Shown here: positions 33,119 through 42,334 of the stretch, one piece after another
Numbering within the stretch: position 1 is the stretch's first letter
How the letters are laid out: every line of letters starts with the position of its first letter
NCBI GenBank assembly: GCA_035545855.1
Contig: DASZXK010000076.1
Span: 1-64,000, forward strand
Length of the DNA: 64,000 nucleotides
Origin: DASZVB01 sp035545855
GTDB lineage: Bacteria; Myxococcota_A; Polyangia; Polyangiales; Polyangiaceae
Direction of reading: 5' to 3'
Translations under genes and position numbers: made by a program
The notes under the pieces: generated by a model
Told to the model about the DNA's origin: nothing
What the model saw: the letters and a program-made list of their open reading frames with translations, nothing else
The model's database searches: none

Positions 33119-35590
33119 TCACGGTAGGGCGCTCCGCACGGCCGTACACGTGGTGGTGGTCCCGAGGCGCTTCGCATCGAACGTCGCGCCGCCGGCGGAC
33201 GTGTCGTATTGCGGGCGAACGGCGTCCGGCAGGCCCCATTCGTCGCTCGTGCAGAGGCGGTTCTCGCCCGCGACGTTGCACCCGATGATGTGGTTCTCGA
33301 TCTGTGCGGTCGCCGTGCCGGTGATCGTGTCGCAGGACGTGACCGTTCCGGTCTGCGCAGCAATCTGCCGAATCGCGAGGTACATGGAGTCTGCGCGGGT
33401 GGCGTTCTCCAGGTGCGCAGGGTCCGACGCCGCCACGATGATGTTTTTGTAGTCCGTGTTGGCGGGCTGCCCGGGGACCGGCCCGGACTTGGCGTTGACC
33501 GTGAAGCCCGGCTTCGCGTCGTTGTCTGAGTCGAACAGGGTGAAGGGCGACAGGTTCGTCGCATCCTGGGGCCATCCCGTGCTGATCGGGTCGGCGGGCG
33601 CGGTGATCTTCGTGCCGAGGAGAATGGCGACGGAGAACGTGTCGAACTTCGCGCCGATGAGTTGACTGTCCACGGATCCCGACACGGCGAACGTCGGCAT
33701 GGGGCCGGCGTCCCAGGACGTGTCGGGAAACAGGAGCCCGTACCACTCGCTGCCGAGCGTGGGGGTCGTTTGGAAGTCCGGGATCTGGAGGCCGCAAGGC
33801 TTCAGGTCCGCGGTGAACGTCAGCCCCGTCTGTGTGAACTTCAGCCGAGCCCACTGCTTGATGACGCCGGTCGATTCGACGAGCGCCGCCCCGTCGCCCC
33901 ACGTGACGGGCACGACGACCTTGAGCGCCCAGCTCCCGGTGAGGTTGCAGATTGCGCGGGGCTTGCACTTGTCGTCGCAGCCGAGCGTGTTCGGCGGGTC
34001 GCAGCCCTCCGAACCGCTGACGACGCCGTCTCCGCAGATCGCCGGGCGGCAGCCGCCGCTGACGCAGATCTTGTTCGACCCGCAGCTCGTGCCGTTGCTC
34101 TGGTCCGCCGGGTCGTTGCACTTGTGGGTCGTCGTGTTGCACGTCTCGGCGCCGTTGCACGGATCGCCGTCGTTGCAGTCCGCGTCCTTTGCGCAGGTGA
34201 ACGTGCAGTTCGGTTCGCAGCCGTCCCCGGGCGTGAGGTTTCCGTCGTCACACTGCTCGCCGGTCTCCGGCGCGCCGCCATTTCCGCACGTTCCGTTCGT
34301 GCACGCGCCCTGCGCGCACTTCGCGGTGCCGCCACCCGTGCTGCAGGTCTGACCGTCCTTGGAGGCGTCGGGCGTGCTGTCGCACTTGTCGTTCGTGCAC
34401 ACGGCCGTCCGGCACGCCGGCGTGTTCGGGCAGTCCGTGAGGGGGTTCACGCAGCTCTTGGTGCAGTCGTTGTCGCACCCGTCGCCGTTCGTGACGTTGC
34501 CGTCGTCGCAGGCTTCCACGCCGGCGGCGACGATGCCGTCTCCGCAGACCGGCGCGACGCAGTTGCCCTCGACGCAGTTCTGCTTCGTGCCGCAGGCCGT
34601 CCCCTTGGTCTTCGGCGTCTGGGTCGTGCACGTGTGGTTCGCCTGGCACGTGCCGTCGTTCATGCACGCGTTCGTGGCGTGACAGTTCCGCGTGGAGTCG
34701 GTCGTGAGGCAGCTGTACGTGCAGTCCGCGTCGCAGCCGTCGCCGTCCTGGCGGTTGCCGTCGTCGCACTCCTCGCCGCTCGCCGTCTCCGGGATCGAGT
34801 TCGAACAGTACTTGTCGGTGCACACGCCGGCGATGCAGCGCTTGTTCGTGCCCGTACCGTACGTGCACGAATCGTAGTCCTTCCGAGGCGTTCCCTTGAG
34901 CTCGCAGAGATGCGTGAGGTCGTTGCACTTCGCCGGCGCCGCGCAAGGATCCGGGGACACGCAGTTTCGCGTGGGATCGTCGCCCTTGCAGGTGAACCGA
35001 CAGTCCGCGTCGCAGCCCGCCGCGACGTTCGGCGGATCGCACTCTTCGGGATCGACGAGCAATGTGTCCCCGCAGATCGCCGCCGCCGGAACGCAGACGC
35101 CGCTCTTGCAGACGTTCGCCACCCCGCATCGCGTGTCGTCCGGAAGCGGTCCCGGGGACGCGCCGCAGGTGTGGTTCTCGTTGCAGACCTCGCGGCCGTT
35201 GCAGTAGTCCCCGTCCTGACAGAGGGAGTCCCGCGTGCTCGTACACGTCCACCGGCAGCTGTTCTCGCAGCCGTCGCGCGTCTTCTTGTTCCCGTCGTCG
35301 CAGTCCTCGTACGGGTCGAGCTGACCGTTCCCGCAGAGCGCCGGGTCCGGTTGCGGTCCGGCGTCTTCGGAGGGACCGGCGTCGCCGCTGGTGCCTCCCG
35401 TTCCGGAATCCGGAGAGTTCCCGCTGCCCGCCGTCGAAGCGTCCGCGCCGCCCTGGCCTCCGCCCCCCGTGCCGGAGCTCCCGCCGGTTCCCGTCGGCGG
35501 CGTCGTTCCATTGTCACTGCTGCAGCTCGCGGCCGAAATCCCCGTGACGAGCAAAGCGCAGACGGCCGCGAATCCACTCAAGCGATGCAT
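33119..35590 (-). CDS. Cys-rich DUF4215-repeat lipoprotein
   Basis: 823 residues from ATG 35590, with GGAGG 6 bases upstream. The signal peptide ends in the lipobox ISAASC. A Gly/Ser/Asp-rich linker is followed by at least five Cys-rich repeats of the form ECDDGNRQDGDGCDADC, the signature of DUF4215 repeats, found in surface proteins of Myxococcota. A beta-rich C-terminal domain (VVVPVTWGDGAALVESTGVI) follows. The repeats carry conserved Asp and Asn that probably bind calcium. It is likely displayed on the outer surface, and the role is not known. Confidence 0.85.
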   Translation of the reverse strand: MHRLSGFAAVCALLVTGISAASCSSDNGTTPPTGTGGSSGTGGGGQGGADASTAGSGNSPDSGTGGTSGDAGPSEDAGPQPDPALCGNGQLDPYEDCDDGNKKTRDGCENSCRWTCTSTRDSLCQDGDYCNGREVCNENHTCGASPGPLPDDTRCGVANVCKSGVCVPAAAICGDTLLVDPEECDPPNVAAGCDADCRFTCKGDDPTRNCVSPDPCAAPAKCNDLTHLCELKGTPRKDYDSCTYGTGTNKRCIAGVCTDKYCSNSIPETASGEECDDGNRQDGDGCDADCTYSCLTTDSTRNCHATNACMNDGTCQANHTCTTQTPKTKGTACGTKQNCVEGNCVAPVCGDGIVAAGVEACDDGNVTNGDGCDNDCTKSCVNPLTDCPNTPACRTAVCTNDKCDSTPDASKDGQTCSTGGGTAKCAQGACTNGTCGNGGAPETGEQCDDGNLTPGDGCEPNCTFTCAKDADCNDGDPCNGAETCNTTTHKCNDPADQSNGTSCGSNKICVSGGCRPAICGDGVVSGSEGCDPPNTLGCDDKCKPRAICNLTGSWALKVVVPVTWGDGAALVESTGVIKQWARLKFTQTGLTFTADLKPCGLQIPDFQTTPTLGSEWYGLLFPDTSWDAGPMPTFAVSGSVDSQLIGAKFDTFSVAILLGTKITAPADPISTGWPQDATNLSPFTLFDSDNDAKPGFTVNAKSGPVPGQPANTDYKNIIVAASDPAHLENATRADSMYLAIRQIAAQTGTVTSCDTITGTATAQIENHIIGCNVAGENRLCTSDEWGLPDAVRPQYDTSAGGATFDAKRLGTTTTCTAVRSALP

Positions 35591-35735
35591 CGAAACCTCC
35601 GGACGGAGAAGCGGACGGGCCGAAAACGACCCACCCCCCAGCATAGCTCGGCCTGGCTTTCCGGCCCAAGCCCGGTTTGTGGTCAAAAGCCCGCGGAAAA
35701 TGCGGATTTGCGGCCGGTGGGGTACCTTCCGGCGC

Positions 35736-36152
35736 ATGCCGCAGCACTTTCTCGTGAAGAGCGAGCCCGACGTCTACCCGTGGGAGCGCCTGGTGAAGGA
35801 GAAGAAGGCGCGCTGGGACGGCGTCCGGAACTTCGGCGCGCGGAACAACCTTCGCGCCATGAAGAAGGGCGACCTCGTCCTCTTCTACCACTCGAACGAG
35901 GGGAAGGACGTCGTGGGCGTCGCGACCGTCGTCAAGGAAGCGTACCCGGACCCGACCGCGGAGGAAGGCGACTGGTCCGCCGTCGACCTCGCTCCGGTGA
36001 AGGCACTCGCGAAGTCGGTGACGCTCGCGCAGATCAAGGCCGAGCCATCCCTCTCGGAGATGCAGCTCGTGACCCGCGGGCGCCTCTCCGTGCAGGTCGT
36101 CGAGAAGAAGCAGTTCGACAAGATCCTCGCGCTCGCGGGCACGAAGCTCTGA
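35736..36152 (+). CDS. EVE-domain protein
   Basis: 138 residues from ATG 35736. It begins MPQHFLVKSEPDVYPWERL and continues WDGVRNFGARNNLRAMKKGD and YHSNEGKDVVGVATVVKEAY, which is the EVE fold of the PUA-like class across its whole length. EVE proteins bind modified bases such as 5-methyl- or hydroxymethyl-cytosine in DNA or modified RNA. In bacteria they occur alone or fused to restriction enzymes. Here it stands alone, with no restriction gene adjacent. A small coiled-coil gene converges on it. Confidence 0.92.
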   Translation: MPQHFLVKSEPDVYPWERLVKEKKARWDGVRNFGARNNLRAMKKGDLVLFYHSNEGKDVVGVATVVKEAYPDPTAEEGDWSAVDLAPVKALAKSVTLAQIKAEPSLSEMQLVTRGRLSVQVVEKKQFDKILALAGTKL

Positions 36153-36173
36153 GGTCGCGCCTCGAAGTGGGGC

Positions 36174-36383
36174 TCAGGACGCGGTCGTTTCGGCGCTGTC
36201 GGCCTTCGCCTCGTGGAGCTCGACCAGCGTGGAGAGCGCCTCGATCTCCCGCTTGTTGCGGATCTCCTTCTGACGGAGCGTCTTCAGCTCGGCCTCGAGC
36301 TTCCGCTGGTTCGCTTCGACCTCGCGGAGCTCCGTCTTGAGGCGATCGCGCTCGGACTTCAGGGATTCGACATCGATGGGCAC
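36174..36383 (-). CDS. Small coiled-coil protein
   Basis: 69 residues, almost entirely one amphipathic helix (SLKSERDRLKTELREVEANQ, then EIRNKREIEALSTLVELHEA) with heptad spacing of Leu and Ile. No membrane segment or cysteine is present. It may form a short dimeric coiled coil. No partner is evident, although the EAL response regulator gene ends 68 bases upstream. Confidence 0.7.
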   Translation of the reverse strand: MPIDVESLKSERDRLKTELREVEANQRKLEAELKTLRQKEIRNKREIEALSTLVELHEAKADSAETTAS

Positions 36384-36450
36384 GGGGGAGCCTCCGGGAG
36401 TGTTCCGCTCGGAACGACGGACGGCACCGTAGTGCCGCGCCCGGCTCGGT

Positions 36451-37716
36451 TCAAACCGAATTGACTTCGGGGAACGGCTTCCCGGGCTTCGCGAACAGGT
36501 AGCCCTGGAGGAGGTCGCAGCCGAGCTCGATGAGGCAATCTCGCTCGGCGACCGTCTCCACGCCTTCTCCGACGACCATCATGCCCATGTCCTTGCAGAG
36601 CTCGGCCATGGAGCGGATGAGCTTCTGCTTCGTCGCGCTCTGGTGGACGTCCCGGACGAGCGTCATGTCGAGCTTCACGATCTCGGGCTCGAGCAGCGCG
36701 AAGCTCGTGAGCCCTGCGTAGCCGGCCCCGAGGTCGTCGACGGCGATGCGGAAGCCAATCTCCCGGAGCTGCGCGATCCTGGCGCGGACGTCCTTCACGC
36801 GCTCGAGCGACGCGCGCTCGGTGATCTCGAGGACCACGCGGTGCGCGATCCGGGAGAGCGGCGCGTCCTTCGCGAGGAGCTCCGGGTCGAGGAGATCCGT
36901 GGTGTGGAGGTTCACGAAGAGCATGCCGCCCTCGGGACGATTCGCGACGGGCTCCGCCGCGCGATCGCGGATGGTGCGGCCGAGGATCTCGAGCCGGCCG
37001 AGGCGCTCGGCGGCGTCGAGGACGGCCCCGGGATGCGGGAGGCTCGGTTCGCCGCTCCGGAGCAGTGCCTCGTACCCAAAGACGCGCCGGGTCTGGGAAG
37101 AGAGGATGGGCTGGTAGGCGATCCAGACGGAGTCGAGGCAGCGATCGAAGTTCGCCGCGAGCCGTTTCTGGTCGTCCTGCTCGATGGGGTTGCCGAGGAG
37201 CTCGGCCGCCTGACGCTTCATCATCGTCATGCGGTGGAGGCACACGGCCTTGTCGATGACGACCTCGAGATCGGGGAGCTCGATGGGCTTCGTCAGGTAG
37301 TGGAACGCGCCGAACTCGAGCGCCTTCACGGCCGTGCTCACCGCGGGCTCGCCCGTGATGAGGACGACGGGCACGTCGAGCGCCCTTTCCCGGACGAAAC
37401 GGAGGAGAGCGATGCCGTCCATGTCCGGCATCGCGATGTCGCTCAGGACGACGTCGAAGTCACCGCTGCCGAGCACGCGGCTCGCCTCGGCGCCGTTCGC
37501 CGCGGAGGTGATCTCGTATCCGTGGAGCCGGAGGACGCGCCCGATGCTCCGGATCTGGGTCGGATCGTCGTCGACCACGAGCACCCGGCCGCGGGGTGGG
37601 GACGACGCGGCGCGCGGCTGCGACTTGGGACCGTCTTCGGCGCTCCCCCCCGGCGGGCTCGCATGGGCCGCCCCGGTCGACGCCGGCGTCGGGGGGCTTT
37701 CCGCCAAGAGGCTCAT
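36451..37716 (-). CDS. Response regulator with EAL cyclic-di-GMP phosphodiesterase domain
   Basis: 421 residues from ATG 37716. A disordered N-terminal 40 residues precede a receiver domain with the acidic pocket VVDDDP, the phosphorylated Asp in LSDIAMPDMDG, Thr in LITGEP and Lys in YLTKPI. The EAL domain starts near AYQPILSSQTRRVFGYEALL. The catalytic residues appear complete: Glu of EAL, Asn in FVNLHT, Glu in LEITER, Asp pair in VDDLGAG, Lys in VKLD, Glu in GEGVE. It should hydrolyse cyclic-di-GMP when controlled by an unidentified histidine kinase. The divergent gene at 37972 encodes a DNA-binding protein with a receiver-like part. Confidence 0.93.
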   Translation of the reverse strand: MSLLAESPPTPASTGAAHASPPGGSAEDGPKSQPRAASSPPRGRVLVVDDDPTQIRSIGRVLRLHGYEITSAANGAEASRVLGSGDFDVVLSDIAMPDMDGIALLRFVRERALDVPVVLITGEPAVSTAVKALEFGAFHYLTKPIELPDLEVVIDKAVCLHRMTMMKRQAAELLGNPIEQDDQKRLAANFDRCLDSVWIAYQPILSSQTRRVFGYEALLRSGEPSLPHPGAVLDAAERLGRLEILGRTIRDRAAEPVANRPEGGMLFVNLHTTDLLDPELLAKDAPLSRIAHRVVLEITERASLERVKDVRARIAQLREIGFRIAVDDLGAGYAGLTSFALLEPEIVKLDMTLVRDVHQSATKQKLIRSMAELCKDMGMMVVGEGVETVAERDCLIELGCDLLQGYLFAKPGKPFPEVNSV

Positions 37717-37971
37717 GCACTCGTGAACGGCGAGGGCCGAGCGGTCTGAAGCAAATTCCCGACAAATGGGTGGGTTCGGGTGGGTTCTCCGGTGCGAAGA
37801 GGGGGAACGTTTCGATACGGATGGCGTCGTTTCGAGTCGTTCGTGGTCACTCGTCGAACCGTGTGAGGCTCGCCATTTTCTTGTCCAGGAGGGTTGCCGG
37901 GAAACGGCTTGCTCGCGGCCTTCGCTCGTAGGTAGCCTGAGGCTCGCGGCGTTCCGGTACGTCCCGGTCGC

Positions 37972-38610
37972 GTGGAGTACGTGCGGGTGGGTCGACCATC
38001 GAAACGGAGCGAAGAAGACGGCAGCGAGCGTGGGTCCGACGGGGCCCGCGACCTCACCGCCGGGGATCTCGCCAGGCTCCTCGAGGTCGACCTCAAGACG
38101 ATCCACAACTGGGTGAACCAGGGGCACGTGTTCGCCCGGCGGACGGAAGGGCGGCACCTCCGCTTCCAGCGCGTCGAGGTGGTGCGATTCCTGCGCCGGT
38201 TCGGCTACCCCGTTCCCGGCGAGCTCGGAAAGACCCCGCCCCGCGTGCTCGTCCACAACGAAGGCGCGCGGAAGAAGATCCCGGGGGTCGAACAGCACGA
38301 CGGCGCCGGCCTCTTCGCGACGGTGCTCGAAGTCGCGTCCGGCTTCTACGAGGTGCTCGTGCTCTCGCTCGACGCGCACGAAGTCGCCGTCGTGCGGGAG
38401 CTCGTGCTCGCGCTCCGGGCTCGCCCGGCGACCCGAGGCGTGTCCGTGGTCGGGCTCAGCCGGAAGCCCGCGCGTCGCAGCGCGTTCGTCGACCACGGCG
38501 GGGACGTCGCTCTCGCTCCGGGGAAATCCGGCAGCGTCGCTCAGGCGGCCCGCTGGCTCACGGGCGGCGCCGAGCGGCCGCCGCGCGGCGCGCTCATTTC
38601 CTGGGCGTGA
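37972..38610 (+). CDS. MerR-like DNA-binding protein with receiver-like C-terminal domain
   Basis: 212 residues from GTG 37972; in-frame GTGs just after it are alternatives. The helix-turn-helix is DLTAGDLARLLEVDLKTIHN, followed by WVNQGHVFARRTEGRHLRFQ, typical of excisionase/MerR-type reading heads. Residues about 95-200 (PRVLVHNEGARKKIPGVEQH, VLVLSLDAHEVAVVRELVLA) follow the alternation of a receiver domain, but the phosphorylation Asp and Lys pattern is not convincing, so it may be a degenerate receiver. It faces the REC-EAL gene across about 255 bases and may regulate it. It overlaps the convergent next gene by 17 bases. Confidence 0.75.
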   Translation: MEYVRVGRPSKRSEEDGSERGSDGARDLTAGDLARLLEVDLKTIHNWVNQGHVFARRTEGRHLRFQRVEVVRFLRRFGYPVPGELGKTPPRVLVHNEGARKKIPGVEQHDGAGLFATVLEVASGFYEVLVLSLDAHEVAVVRELVLALRARPATRGVSVVGLSRKPARRSAFVDHGGDVALAPGKSGSVAQAARWLTGGAERPPRGALISWA

Positions 38611-38947
38611 GCCGTCCGTTCGGCGAGACGACGTACCGCGTTCGCCTCGTCACCACGGCGCGCTTCGTCCCGCCCTCGAGGTACGCGAGCGGGTCCTTCC
38701 GCTCGGGCTCCTTCGGTCGACTCTCCACGCGTTCGAGCTCCGTGCCGGGCTCGAGGCGGAGCGAGATGGAGTGCTCCCACACGGTCCCCGAGCCCGTGTC
38801 CAGTCGGGTCGTCGTCGCGCCGGGGTAGTTTCCCGCGCGCACCCAGGCGTCCCGGAGCTTCACGACCCAGACCGTCTTCGCCGTTCCGCGGCCGGAGATC
38901 CGCTCGATCTCGACGACCTCGACGTCGACGGGCGCGCGGGCCGTCAC
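38594..38947 (-). CDS. Uncharacterised protein coupled to VWA lipoprotein
   Basis: A 117-residue protein whose ATG overlaps the stop of the VWA gene by 4 bases. It is predicted mainly beta (VDVEVVEIERISGRG, TVWVVKLRDAWVRAGNYPGA, VWEHSISLRLEPGTELERVE) with no signal peptide or membrane span, and a basic end. The compact beta build suggests a small ligand or regulatory domain acting with the lipoprotein's locus. No family is recognised. Confidence 0.65.
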   Translation of the reverse strand: MTARAPVDVEVVEIERISGRGTAKTVWVVKLRDAWVRAGNYPGATTTRLDTGSGTVWEHSISLRLEPGTELERVESRPKEPERKDPLAYLEGGTKRAVVTRRTRYVVSPNGRLTPRK

Positions 38948-40095
38948 TTGGCGTAGCCGGGCTTGTCCGGCGGCGGCGCGACGGCGTCCTCGTCCGCGGG
39001 CGCGGCGGCGTTCTCGGCAGGCGGCTTCGCCGACTTCGAGCTGCCCTTCGCGGGCCTGTCGCTCTTCTCTTTGTCCTTCTGCTCGTCCTCGTCGGGTCTT
39101 GCGGTCTGCACGAACCGCGGGCGCGTCGTCGGGTCGCAGCCGGAGCCGAAGCCGTCGGCGTCGAACTCGCCGCTCATCGAGCCCTGGATTTCCTTGTCTT
39201 CGTCGTTCTTCGTCGTGACGACGATCTTGAATCGACGCTTCCCGGCCCGCGCGGGCGAGCAGTAGGAGAGCAGGTAGTACCGGTTCACGAGGCTCGCCGC
39301 GCGTTCGCCGGCGCGGTCGAACGGGTCGAGGATGCTCGCCATGCTCTCCGCCTCGAAGGCGCCGTCCTTCTCGATGGACGAAGCGCGAAATCCCGGAGCG
39401 TCCTTCGACGAGATCGCGAGGACGAGGTCCTTCGAGTCCGAGAGCGCTTCCCGCATCTTCCCTTCCGTGACCCGCCCGGCGAGGTCCGGCCCGCGCGCGA
39501 AGACGACGAGGGTACCCACGCGGATGGGCTTCTGCGCCGTCATGAGCCGCGCGTCGAGCTGCGCGATGGCCTCGATGACGGCGCCGTTCAGATTGCTCGA
39601 CGTGTCCTGCGACGTGTAGCTCTCGAGGGCGGGGATCTCGGCGATCTCGTCGTTTCCCTCGGGGAATTCGCCGATGCTCCGGATCTGCGCGCCGCCGTCG
39701 AAGGCGAAGACGCTCACCGGCTGCGTCTGGTGCGCCTTCGTGACGAAGCGCGCGACGGCCATCGCGATGGTCTTCCGGGTGTCCCCTTCCGCGATGGGGC
39801 CGCTCATGTCCACGAGGAGGAGCGCGCGGTGCACGGCGACCATGTCCCGCGGAAGGAGCACCTGGCGCGACTGCTCGGCCGTCAGCGGCTGGCCGTCTTC
39901 CGAGACCTGGAACGACTGCTCGGAGAGACCGAGCGCGGGCTCCTGTCCCTGGCTCACGGCCATGTAGACCGCGACGTTGCTGGGCTTCTGGACGCTGGTC
40001 GCGACCGGCTCGACGCGAACGCCCCCGAAGAGCATGCAGCCCGGCATGAGGAGGGACGCGAAGAGTCCGAACAGTCCGAGAGTCGATTGCTTCAT
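38944..40095 (-). CDS. Lipoprotein with von Willebrand factor A-like domain
   Basis: 383 residues from ATG 40095. The signal peptide ends in LLMPGC. The region from about residue 90 is a VWA-like fold: MVAVHRALLLVDMSGPI gives the DxSGx part of the MIDAS, and later strands are SVFAFDGGAQIRSIG and RVGTLVVFARGPDLAG. The C-terminal 60 residues are Lys/Ala/Pro-rich and low complexity. VWA domains mediate metal-dependent protein contacts. A lipid anchor places it on the envelope, perhaps as an assembly factor for a surface complex. It is coupled to the small gene downstream. Confidence 0.75.
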   Translation of the reverse strand: MKQSTLGLFGLFASLLMPGCMLFGGVRVEPVATSVQKPSNVAVYMAVSQGQEPALGLSEQSFQVSEDGQPLTAEQSRQVLLPRDMVAVHRALLLVDMSGPIAEGDTRKTIAMAVARFVTKAHQTQPVSVFAFDGGAQIRSIGEFPEGNDEIAEIPALESYTSQDTSSNLNGAVIEAIAQLDARLMTAQKPIRVGTLVVFARGPDLAGRVTEGKMREALSDSKDLVLAISSKDAPGFRASSIEKDGAFEAESMASILDPFDRAGERAASLVNRYYLLSYCSPARAGKRRFKIVVTTKNDEDKEIQGSMSGEFDADGFGSGCDPTTRPRFVQTARPDEDEQKDKEKSDRPAKGSSKSAKPPAENAAAPADEDAVAPPPDKPGYAK

Positions 40096-40130
40096 GGTGA
40101 TCTTCGTTCCGGGCGCACGCGGGCCGCCCG

Positions 40131-40607
40131 TCATTCCCAGTACACGCCCGGCTCTCGCGCGTGGGCGATCATGTCCCCCATGCCCATGCCGATGTCCGAG
40201 GGGAGGGCGTCGTCCGGGAAGAGCCGGACGTCGCGGATTTCGACGGAATTCGAGGGCGGCCGCGTCGGCTCCGAGACGACCGCGCGAACGACGACCGTCA
40301 CCGCGTGGAACCGGACGTCCCGATCGCTCCGCGAGTAGACGCCGCTGACCGAGCCGAGCGATTCGATCGTGGCCCCGGCTTCTTCCATCACCTCGCGGGT
40401 GATTCCATCGCGGAGCGTCTCCCCCCATTCGAGCGTGCCCCCCGGGAGCGCCCACTGGCCGGTGTCCCCGCGCCGGATGAGGAGCCATCGTCCGTCCCGC
40501 GTGCGCGCGGCCGCCGCGACGCCGACGACCGGGCGCCGGAGGAGGTGGCGCGACGCCTCTCGAACGAGACGGAACACGCCGGACGGGATTCCCATGGGGG
40601 CGAGCAT
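40131..40607 (-). CDS. Nudix hydrolase
   Basis: 158 residues from ATG 40607 (40595 is also possible). The Nudix box is visible as GTLEWGETLRDGITREVMEE followed by AG, matching Gx5Ex7REVxEExG with the metal-binding Glu residues. The segment RRGDTGQWALPGG precedes it in the usual place. The family hydrolyses nucleoside diphosphates linked to another group. No substrate can be told from sequence. It lies between the VWA lipoprotein and the L,D-transpeptidase, and the longer frame to 40919 is antisense shadow. Confidence 0.9.
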   Translation of the reverse strand: MLAPMGIPSGVFRLVREASRHLLRRPVVGVAAAARTRDGRWLLIRRGDTGQWALPGGTLEWGETLRDGITREVMEEAGATIESLGSVSGVYSRSDRDVRFHAVTVVVRAVVSEPTRPPSNSVEIRDVRLFPDDALPSDIGMGMGDMIAHAREPGVYWE

Positions 40608-40695
40608 GCCAAAGCCCCGCCGGAGGTCCAGCGGGATGCACCGTCCCTTTCGGCCGCGCCCCTCCGCCGGAGTGGTGATAGAGCGGTCCCGGGAA

Positions 40696-42267
40696 ATGCG
40701 CCGGGTCTCGAGTCTCGCCGTGCTCCTCTCCGCGTGCAGCGGGAAGGCTCCGCCCGGCGGGGAGGCGCCGCCGCGGCCGAGCGCCGTCGTCGTGTCCGCG
40801 GCGTCGGCGGAAACGTCGTCCGCCGCGGTCGCCTCCGCGAAGCCCGACGTCGGGGGCGTGGACGACAGTCTGCCGTTTTCGCCCGGCGAGGACCGCGTCG
40901 CGAGCATCGCGTGGCGCACGTGGGTCTACACGGACACGGGCCCGAAGCGGACTCGCTTCGGCTATCTCCGCGCGGGCGCGATCGTGCCGCGGCGCGGCCC
41001 CGAGATCCGGAACGACGGCTGCCCGGGCGGCTGGTGGCGCGTGAACCCGCGAGGCTTCGTGTGCGTCGGGCGCGGCGCGACGCTCGAGCTCGGAAATCCC
41101 GTCGTGGTCGCCGCGGACGTGAGACCGAAGCGCGGCGAGAGCCTCCCGTACGTCTACGCGATGGCGAAGGACCCGGGGCCGCACTTCTACTTCCGGCTCC
41201 CCTCGGAGAAGGAGATGCTCACGGTGGAGGGGCCGGGCTACGCGGGGCGCTCCCTCGAGTGGCGAGAACGGCTGAAGCGCGACGCCGTGCTCCAGGCCCT
41301 CGTCGGACCGCTCGGAGATCCGCCGGAGTTCGTGCCGACGGCGGAGGGGAAGTCCCTCACGAAACCCTACGGCACGGAGCAGGGGCTCCACCGGAGCGTC
41401 CAGTCCGGGCAGTCCGATCCCGACGCGGGCTTCGCGATATCGCGGCTCTTCGACTGGAAGGGGCGCACCTTCGGCCTCACGACCGAGCTCGATCTCATCC
41501 CGCTCGACCGCACGAGCATCGTGAAGCCGAGCACGTTCCACGGCGTCGTGCTCGGGGAAGGGGAGGACCTTCCCGTCGCGATCGTGACGAAGCAGTGGGC
41601 GCTCCGGTACGTGGAGCGCAAGCCCGGGCTCCTCGCGCCCGTCGGAACGTTCGCGTTCCGGGAAGGCATCAAGCTCACGGGGCGCACGGTTCCGTTCGAG
41701 GGCGTGAAGTTCTGGGAGGGCGTGCAAGAGGGACGGACCGTCCCCGACGGCGGCGCGCCCGAGCACGTCTTCGTCGCGCCCTCGAGCGCCCTCGTCATCG
41801 AGAAGCGAAAGGGGTACCCGAGCGTCGCGAGCGGCAACCGGAAATGGATCGACGTTTCCATCCGCGATCAGTCCCTCGTCGCTTACGAGGGGGAGAAAGC
41901 CGTTTACGTGACGCTCGTGAGCACCGGCCTCGCCGGCCTCGCCGACCCGGAGAAGGCCCCCGCCACCGTGCGCGGCACGTACATGATCCACACGAAGCAC
42001 GTCTCTTCCACCATGGACGGCGACGAGGACGTGAGCGATTCCTACTCGCTCCGGGACGTTCCCTTCGTGCAGTATTTCCACAAGGGGTACGCGCTCCACG
42101 CCGCCTACTGGCACGATCAGTTCGGCAAGGTGCGGAGCCACGGCTGCATCAACCTCGCGCCGCGGGACGCCGCGTGGCTCTTCGAGTGGACCGATCCGCA
42201 GGTTCCGGAGGGCTGGCACGGCGTCATCAACAAGGAGCGCGGCACGGCCATCGTGATCCATCCGTGA
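40696..42267 (+). CDS. L,D-transpeptidase (YkuD-type) lipoprotein
   Basis: 523 residues from ATG 40696. The signal peptide ends in LLSAC, a likely lipobox. The catalytic motif AYWHDQFGKVRSHGCINLAP near the C-terminus contains the His and Cys of the YkuD fold, and the upstream His pair in GTYMIHTKHVSSTM also fits. It cross-links peptidoglycan by 3-3 links or attaches proteins to it. The large N-terminal region (residues about 40-330) is unusual in length for the family and may be a substrate-recognition module. The gene is 68 bases upstream of a cytochrome-like lipoprotein. Confidence 0.88.
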   Translation: MRRVSSLAVLLSACSGKAPPGGEAPPRPSAVVVSAASAETSSAAVASAKPDVGGVDDSLPFSPGEDRVASIAWRTWVYTDTGPKRTRFGYLRAGAIVPRRGPEIRNDGCPGGWWRVNPRGFVCVGRGATLELGNPVVVAADVRPKRGESLPYVYAMAKDPGPHFYFRLPSEKEMLTVEGPGYAGRSLEWRERLKRDAVLQALVGPLGDPPEFVPTAEGKSLTKPYGTEQGLHRSVQSGQSDPDAGFAISRLFDWKGRTFGLTTELDLIPLDRTSIVKPSTFHGVVLGEGEDLPVAIVTKQWALRYVERKPGLLAPVGTFAFREGIKLTGRTVPFEGVKFWEGVQEGRTVPDGGAPEHVFVAPSSALVIEKRKGYPSVASGNRKWIDVSIRDQSLVAYEGEKAVYVTLVSTGLAGLADPEKAPATVRGTYMIHTKHVSSTMDGDEDVSDSYSLRDVPFVQYFHKGYALHAAYWHDQFGKVRSHGCINLAPRDAAWLFEWTDPQVPEGWHGVINKERGTAIVIHP

Positions 42268-42334
42268 GCGCCGTAAACGGCGCGGGCCGGCCCGCTGACA
42301 TTCCGGGGCAGGTGCGTTAGAGATTCGCCCTCCC

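Noticed and set aside
33662..36340. Plus-strand frame of 892 codons
   Set aside because: Antisense of the DUF4215 lipoprotein, then an alternative frame of the EVE gene.
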